Source: Chloroflexota bacterium
Lineage (GTDB): Bacteria; Chloroflexota; Dehalococcoidia; Dehalococcoidales; RBG-16-60-22
Assembly: GCA_016190585.1 (NCBI GenBank)
Contig: JACPQH010000090.1
Span: forward strand, 1 to 9,118
Length of the DNA stretch: 9,118 bases
Direction of reading: 5' to 3'
Part shown: in pieces, positions 5,508 through 9,118 of the stretch
Numbering within the stretch: position 1 is the stretch's first letter
How the letters are laid out: every line of letters begins with the position of its first letter
Program-made: the position numbers and the translations under genes
The notes under the pieces: generated by a model
The model's database searches: none
Told to the model about the DNA's origin: nothing
The model's input: only the letters and a program-made list of their open reading frames with translations

Positions 5508-5537
5508 TTGACACCCGTTCCCTCAGGGTGATAGATT
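5508..5537 (+). promoter_or_regulatory. Candidate promoter for the DUF503-mrfA-ftsY operon
   Basis: A perfect TTGACA -35 box (5508-5513) is followed after 18 bases by TAGATT (5532-5537). The spacer contains the imperfect dyad CACCC (5512-5516) / GGGTG (5526-5530), with CCCTCAGGG (5520-5528) at its centre, which could bind a regulator. The leader would be about 80 bases long before the ATG at 5626. Confidence 0.42.
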
Positions 5538-5625
5538 GAAAATGGACGGTACAAAAACCATAGTCCTGAATTCAACTTGTTCCGCCGGATTCTGAACCTC
5601 CTCTCGAAACGAAGTTCTTCATCAA

Positions 5626-5916
5626 ATGGATATCGGTGTCTGCAAAATCCGTTTCCGGCTGCCGGAAAACGGCTCCCTCAAGGGCAAGCGCCAGGTCGTC
5701 AAATCAATCACCTCGCGGCTGCAGAACAAGTTCAATATCTCCGTGGCCGAGGTGGATGACAACGAGCTCTGGCAGCTGGCGACCATCGGCGTGTGCTGCG
5801 CCAGCAACGAAGGCCGCCACGCCAACCAGGTGCTCTCGAACGTGGTCGATTTCGTCAGCAACGGCCGGTTCGAAGCCGAGCTGCTCGACTACTCTATCGA
5901 AATAATCCACGTCTGA
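5626..5916 (+). CDS. DUF503 (YlxP-like) family protein, 96 aa
   Basis: The sequence matches the small DUF503 family. It opens with a beta strand (GVCKIRFRLPENGSLKGKRQ, residues 4-23), has the conserved KSITSRLQNKFNISVAEVD block (26-44) and LWQLATIGV (48-56), and HANQVLSNVVDFV (65-77) near the end. The B. subtilis relative YlxP lies in the nusA-infB operon beside rbfA, so a link to RNA or ribosomes is suspected, but no activity is established. Length is typical and the protein is probably cytosolic, with a ferredoxin-like fold. The ATG has no clear Shine-Dalgarno site. It is followed after 5 bases by the helicase gene, so the two are almost certainly co-transcribed. Confidence 0.9.
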   Translation: MDIGVCKIRFRLPENGSLKGKRQVVKSITSRLQNKFNISVAEVDDNELWQLATIGVCCASNEGRHANQVLSNVVDFVSNGRFEAELLDYSIEIIHV

Positions 5917-5921
5917 CGGCG

Positions 5922-8222
5922 ATGGACAGCGCTGCCTTCCTCCGCCACCTCCAGGACTCGCCGGAATACAAAGGCCAGATAGCCCATATCGAGCGCATCC
6001 CGGCCCGTCCGCCCGTGCTCGGCCAGCTCGATAGCCCCCTCGACCCGCGGCTGCGGGACGCCCTGGCCCGGAAGGGGATAGCCGCCCTGTACGCGCACCA
6101 GGCCGAGGCGGTCAACAAGGCCCGCCGGGGCCTGAATGTCATCGTGACGACCTCCAGCGCCAGCGGCAAAACTCTCTGTTATAACCTCGCCGCGCTGGAA
6201 AAGCTGCTGGCCGAGCCCCGCAGCCGCGCTCTTTACCTGTTCCCCACCCGCGCCCTGGCCCAGGACCAGCTCCGCAGCCTGCGCGAGATGTTCGGCCCGC
6301 TGTTCCCCCCGGAGCTGTTCGCCACCTTTGACGGCGATACCCCCCGCGGGGAGCGCGCCCTCATTAAGCGGCAGGCCAGGGTCATCCTGACCAACCCGGA
6401 TATGCTGCACCTGGGTATACTGCCCAACCACCAGTCCTGGCCGGGCCTGTTCCGCCACCTGAAATACGTCGTGGTGGACGAGGCCCACAGCTACCGCGGG
6501 GTTTTCGGCTCGCACGTGGCCTGCATGCTGCGGCGCCTGCGCCGGGCATGCGCTTTGCACGGCTCGCGCCCCCAGTTCATCCTGGCCTCGGCGACCATCG
6601 CCAATCCGCGCCAGCACGCCGAGGCCCTGGTCAACCTGCCTTTCGAGGTAGTGGACAGCGACGGCTCGCCGCACGGCGCCAAGGACTTCGTCTTCTGGGA
6701 CCCGCCGCTGGTGGATGCGGCGAAAAGCCTCCGCCGGAGCGCCAGCGGCGAGGCCACCGGCCTTTTCACCGAGCTGGTCAGCCGCTACATCCATACCCTG
6801 GCCTTCGCCCGCACCCGCCGCCTGACCGAGCTGATGTACATCTATGCCCGGCAGCGCCTGGAGGCGTCCGGGCTGGCGGGACGCATCAAGCCCTACCGCG
6901 CCGGCTATCTTGCGGAAGAGCGGCGCCGGATCGAGCGCGAGTTTTTTAACGGCGACCTGCTCGGCATGGTCTCGACCAACGCCCTGGAGCTCGGCATCGA
7001 TAGCGGCGGCCTGGACGCCACCGTGCTCACCGGTTATCCCGGCAGCATCGCCAGCACCTGGCAGCAGGCCGGGCGCAGCGGCCGCGACATGGAAGAGTCG
7101 CTGAGCTTCCTGGTCGCCACCGACAGCCCGATCGACCAGTACCTCATGCGGCACCCGGAATTCTTCTTCGGCAAGGGTTACGAGTCGGCGCTGGTCAATC
7201 CGGGAAACCCATACATCCTCCGTGACCACCTGCTGTGCGCCGCCTGGGAGTACCCCCTGGATGGCAGTGATGCGGCGGTGTTCGGACCCGCCTTTACTCC
7301 ACAAGTAAAGAAACTGGAAGAGCAGGGCAAGCTCAAGGAGCGCAAAGGCCGCTCTTTCCTAGCCCCGTCCCTGACCTACCCGGCCCAGGCCGTCAACCTC
7401 CGCTCCGCCTCCGGGGAAAGCTTCAACCTGGTGGACGCTTCGAGCGGTGCCCTGCTGGAGACCATCGAGGGCAGCGTGGCCTTCTTCCAGATACATCCCG
7501 GCGCCATCTACCTCCACCAGGGCGATGCCTACCTGGTGAGCAAGCTCGACCTGGTTAACAGCGCGGCCTATGCTGCCCCCACCACCGCCGCCTATTATAC
7601 CCAGACCAGGGAGCTGACCGACCTCAAGGTACTTAAAGAAACCATTGCCCGGAAAGTGACCGGGGTTGATGTTTATCTGGGCGAGGTCGAGGTGACCACC
7701 ATGGTCATCGGCTTCAAGAAGAAGGCCCAGTTCACCGATGAGGTCCTGGGCGAGGAGCCGCTCCACCTGCCGCCCCGGTCTTTCGCGACCGTGGCTTTAT
7801 GGTTCGACCTGCCGCCGGCCGCGGAACGGCGCATCCTGGAGGCGGGGCTGGACTATGCCGGGGGCCTGCACGCCGCGGAACACGCCGCCATCGGCATATT
7901 GCCCCTGTTCGCTCTGTGCGACCGCAATGACATCGGCGGCGTTTCGACCCCGCTCCACCCGGATACCGGCCGGCCCCAGGTATTTATCTATGACGCTCAC
8001 CCCGGCGGTATCGGCATCGCCGAGAAGGGGTTTGACATGATAAGCGAATTGTGGGAGGCTACTCTAAGGACAATCAATGAGTGCCCCTGCGAAGAAGGCT
8101 GCCCGAGCTGCATACAGTCGCCGAAGTGCGGCAACAACAACAAGCCCCTGGACAAAGCGGCCGCCCGCATCATCCTGGAAGAGCTTTTATCCGGCGCTCA
8201 GGCAAGGGAGGGGGTGAGCTAG
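5922..8222 (+). CDS. mrfA: DEAD/DEAH-box DNA helicase of the MrfA/YprA type with C-terminal zinc domain
   Basis: This 766-residue superfamily 2 helicase resembles B. subtilis MrfA (YprA), a 3'-5' helicase for mitomycin-type DNA damage, and mycobacterial SftH. It has the Walker A SASGKT with K83, FPTRALAQDQ (motif Ia), DEAH at 186-189, SAT at 223-225, ALELGIDSGG (motif V) and QQAGRSGR at 381-388 (motif VI). The C-terminus carries the DUF1998/MZB zinc-binding cluster, C721, C723, C727, C730 and C736, in ECPCEEGCPSCIQSPKCGN. Length is close to that of MrfA. The frame is open upstream to 5793, but MDSAAFLRHL at 5922 is the best start: it is 5 bases after the DUF503 stop and aligns with the usual N-terminus. 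There is no Shine-Dalgarno site, so translation is probably coupled. The TAG at 8220-8222 is immediately followed, in frame, by ftsY-like sequence. Confidence 0.92.
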   Translation: MDSAAFLRHLQDSPEYKGQIAHIERIPARPPVLGQLDSPLDPRLRDALARKGIAALYAHQAEAVNKARRGLNVIVTTSSASGKTLCYNLAALEKLLAEPRSRALYLFPTRALAQDQLRSLREMFGPLFPPELFATFDGDTPRGERALIKRQARVILTNPDMLHLGILPNHQSWPGLFRHLKYVVVDEAHSYRGVFGSHVACMLRRLRRACALHGSRPQFILASATIANPRQHAEALVNLPFEVVDSDGSPHGAKDFVFWDPPLVDAAKSLRRSASGEATGLFTELVSRYIHTLAFARTRRLTELMYIYARQRLEASGLAGRIKPYRAGYLAEERRRIEREFFNGDLLGMVSTNALELGIDSGGLDATVLTGYPGSIASTWQQAGRSGRDMEESLSFLVATDSPIDQYLMRHPEFFFGKGYESALVNPGNPYILRDHLLCAAWEYPLDGSDAAVFGPAFTPQVKKLEEQGKLKERKGRSFLAPSLTYPAQAVNLRSASGESFNLVDASSGALLETIEGSVAFFQIHPGAIYLHQGDAYLVSKLDLVNSAAYAAPTTAAYYTQTRELTDLKVLKETIARKVTGVDVYLGEVEVTTMVIGFKKKAQFTDEVLGEEPLHLPPRSFATVALWFDLPPAAERRILEAGLDYAGGLHAAEHAAIGILPLFALCDRNDIGGVSTPLHPDTGRPQVFIYDAHPGGIGIAEKGFDMISELWEATLRTINECPCEEGCPSCIQSPKCGNNNKPLDKAAARIILEELLSGAQAREGVS
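8206..8217 (+). promoter_or_regulatory. Strong ribosome binding site pointing to a non-standard ftsY start
   Basis: The purine-rich run GGGAGGGGGTGA at 8206-8217 is an excellent Shine-Dalgarno site within the last helicase codons. Its best-placed codon in the ftsY frame is ATA at 8223, 5-10 bases downstream depending on the pairing; the first in-frame ATG is 60 bases away. It therefore supports initiation at or near 8223, upstream of 8277. Confidence 0.45.
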
Positions 8223-9116
8223 ATAGATATCAAGCAGGCCCTGCAGCGCACCCGCGAAAGCTGGTTCGGCCGGGCGATGAAGCTGTTCGACCGCGGCTCT
8301 GTCAGCGACGAGGTCTGGGAGGAGCTGGAAGAGCTGCTTATCGCCGCGGACGTCGGCGTGGGCACCACGCGCAAGCTCATCGAAGCGGTCAAACAGCAGG
8401 CGGCCACCGAGAAGCTGAAGGAAGGCCCGCAGGTGCGGGAAGCGCTCAAAAGGCAGATTGTCGGCCTGCTGTGCCCGGCGGCAGCCCTGGCAAACAACGC
8501 CGCCCCGCCCAGGGTCACTATGGTGGTGGGGGTCAACGGCAGCGGCACGACCACCTCCATCGCCAAGCTGGCCGGCGGCCTGAAGAAACGGGGCAAGAAG
8601 GTCATGCTGGCGGCAGCGGACACCTTCCGGGCGGCGGCCATCGACCAGCTCCGGCACTGGAGCCAGAAGGCCGGGGCTGATTTCATCGCTCACCAGCCGG
8701 GGGCCGATCCCGGGGCGGTCGTCTACGACGCTATCCAGGCGGCCCGGAGACGTGAGATTGATGAGCTTATCATCGATACCTCGGGCCGCCTCCAGACCAA
8801 GTACAACCTGATGGAAGAGCTGAAGAAGGTCTCCCGCGTGGCCGCCAAGCTGGACAGCGCCGCCCCGCACGAGGTCGTCCTTGTGCTCGACGCCACCACG
8901 GGCCAGAACGGGCTCAGCCAGGCGCGGCACTTCACCGAGGCGGTCGGCGTTACCGGCATCTTCCTCGCCAAGCTCGACGGTACGGCCAAGGGCGGCATCG
9001 TGCTCGCCATCTGCGACGAATTAAAAATACCCATCAAGTATATCGGCACCGGCGAGAAGCTGGAAGACATCGCCCTGTTCGACCCCAAAGCCTTCGTCGA
9101 GGCGCTATTGGCCTAG
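8223..9116 (+). CDS. ftsY: Signal recognition particle receptor FtsY (NG domain), altered P-loop and start
   Basis: FtsY is the membrane-associated GTPase that receives SRP with its nascent chain and passes it to the Sec translocon. The N domain begins IDIKQALQRTRESWFGRAMK, directly after the helicase stop, and LEELLIAADVGVG follows. Numbered from the ATG at 8277, G-domain motifs are GVNGSGTTTS (85-94, P-loop), AADTFRAAAIDQL, IDTSGRL, ATTGQNG, AKLDGTAKGG and the closing GTGEKLEDI. There is no acidic A domain; 279 or 297 residues make a minimal NG-type FtsY. Two things are odd. The P-loop lysine is Thr91 (ACG where AAG is expected), which should impair nucleotide binding. Conserved N-terminal sequence also begins before any ATG, GTG or TTG, so an ATA or CTG (8241) start, or an error, must be supposed. 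No frameshift or internal stop is seen, and the gene ends 2 bases before the window edge. Confidence 0.88.
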   Translation: MDIKQALQRTRESWFGRAMKLFDRGSVSDEVWEELEELLIAADVGVGTTRKLIEAVKQQAATEKLKEGPQVREALKRQIVGLLCPAAALANNAAPPRVTMVVGVNGSGTTTSIAKLAGGLKKRGKKVMLAAADTFRAAAIDQLRHWSQKAGADFIAHQPGADPGAVVYDAIQAARRREIDELIIDTSGRLQTKYNLMEELKKVSRVAAKLDSAAPHEVVLVLDATTGQNGLSQARHFTEAVGVTGIFLAKLDGTAKGGIVLAICDELKIPIKYIGTGEKLEDIALFDPKAFVEALLA

Positions 9117-9118
9117 AT

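Larger units (their letters stand above)
5344..5625. other. Divergent intergenic region between the trmO and DUF503 operons
   Basis: This 282-base spacer holds no supportable gene. It contains a minus-strand promoter candidate beside trmO (5353-5381) and a plus-strand one at 5508-5537. Between them lies a C-rich segment at 5421-5440 (CCTCACCCCCGAACCCCCTC), of a kind often found dispersed in intergenic DNA of GC-rich environmental bacteria. No Shine-Dalgarno site precedes the ATG at 5626. Confidence 0.6.

Noticed and set aside
5889..7304. Long minus-strand open frame (471 codons) opposite the helicase
   Set aside because: It is antisense to a well-supported helicase with all motifs in the plus frame. 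GC-rich codon bias on one strand creates such long shadows; its translation is low-complexity and has no family features.
8081..8680. Plus-strand open frame of 199 codons spanning the helicase end and ftsY
   Set aside because: It is an out-of-frame reading of two genes with clear motifs; its product is Arg/Gly-rich and typical of a frame-shifted GC-rich gene. It does not explain the missing ftsY start.
8187..8930. Minus-strand open frame of 247 codons opposite ftsY
   Set aside because: It is a shadow of ftsY: no ribosome binding site and no recognisable domain.

Overview
The window has two parts of different character. Positions 1 to about 2700 are AT-richer accessory DNA holding small or orphan genes and gene remnants. 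Positions about 2700 to 9118 are GC-rich, tightly packed housekeeping genes. The combination of a class 1B dihydroorotate dehydrogenase, an endonuclease III-related glycosylase, a short TsaA-type tRNA methylase, a DUF503 protein, an MrfA-type helicase and a short FtsY without an acidic A domain suggests a Gram-positive-like or Chloroflexota bacterium, perhaps related to Dehalococcoidia. The taxon is inferred from gene content; no marker gene was compared.

Left part. A reading-frame fragment (108-287, +) faces a 27-codon minus-strand stub (306-389) with a very strong ribosome binding site. The stub looks like the cut-off start of a transposase with its element end near 450-475. An orphan secreted protein follows (606-1136, +). 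A minus-strand run of three membrane proteins lies at 1511-2467: a 174-residue glycine-rich protein with an internal repeat, a 45-residue single-helix protein, and a 42- or 63-residue protein. A promoter at 2488-2516 could serve all three. A 41-residue basic reading frame (2530-2655, +) is divergent from them.

Right part. ybeY (rRNA maturation) reads rightward and meets a leftward operon tail to tail: trmO (tRNA t6A37 N6-methylation), an endonuclease III-like base-excision glycosylase, and pyrD (pyrimidine synthesis). The ybeY and pyrD stop codons share the four bases CTAG. The leftward operon overlaps internally by 19 and 4 bases. Across a 282-base divergent spacer, a rightward set starts: a DUF503/YlxP-like protein, an MrfA/YprA-type DNA repair helicase and ftsY (SRP receptor GTPase).

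Most notable points. (1) ftsY lacks the P-loop lysine (GSGTTT where GSGKTT is expected) and has no ATG, GTG or TTG start covering its conserved N-terminus, yet is otherwise intact. (2) ybeY and trmO lack Shine-Dalgarno sites but each has a promoter-like element with a TGC-extended -10 box next to its ATG, which would give leaderless or almost leaderless mRNAs. (3) The endonuclease III-like protein has Glu in place of the lyase Lys. (4) The left part has small membrane protein genes that ordinary gene calling would miss. I see no CRISPR array, rRNA, tRNA or recognisable defence system. I did not find a convincing new multi-gene system; the small membrane protein cluster is the nearest candidate.
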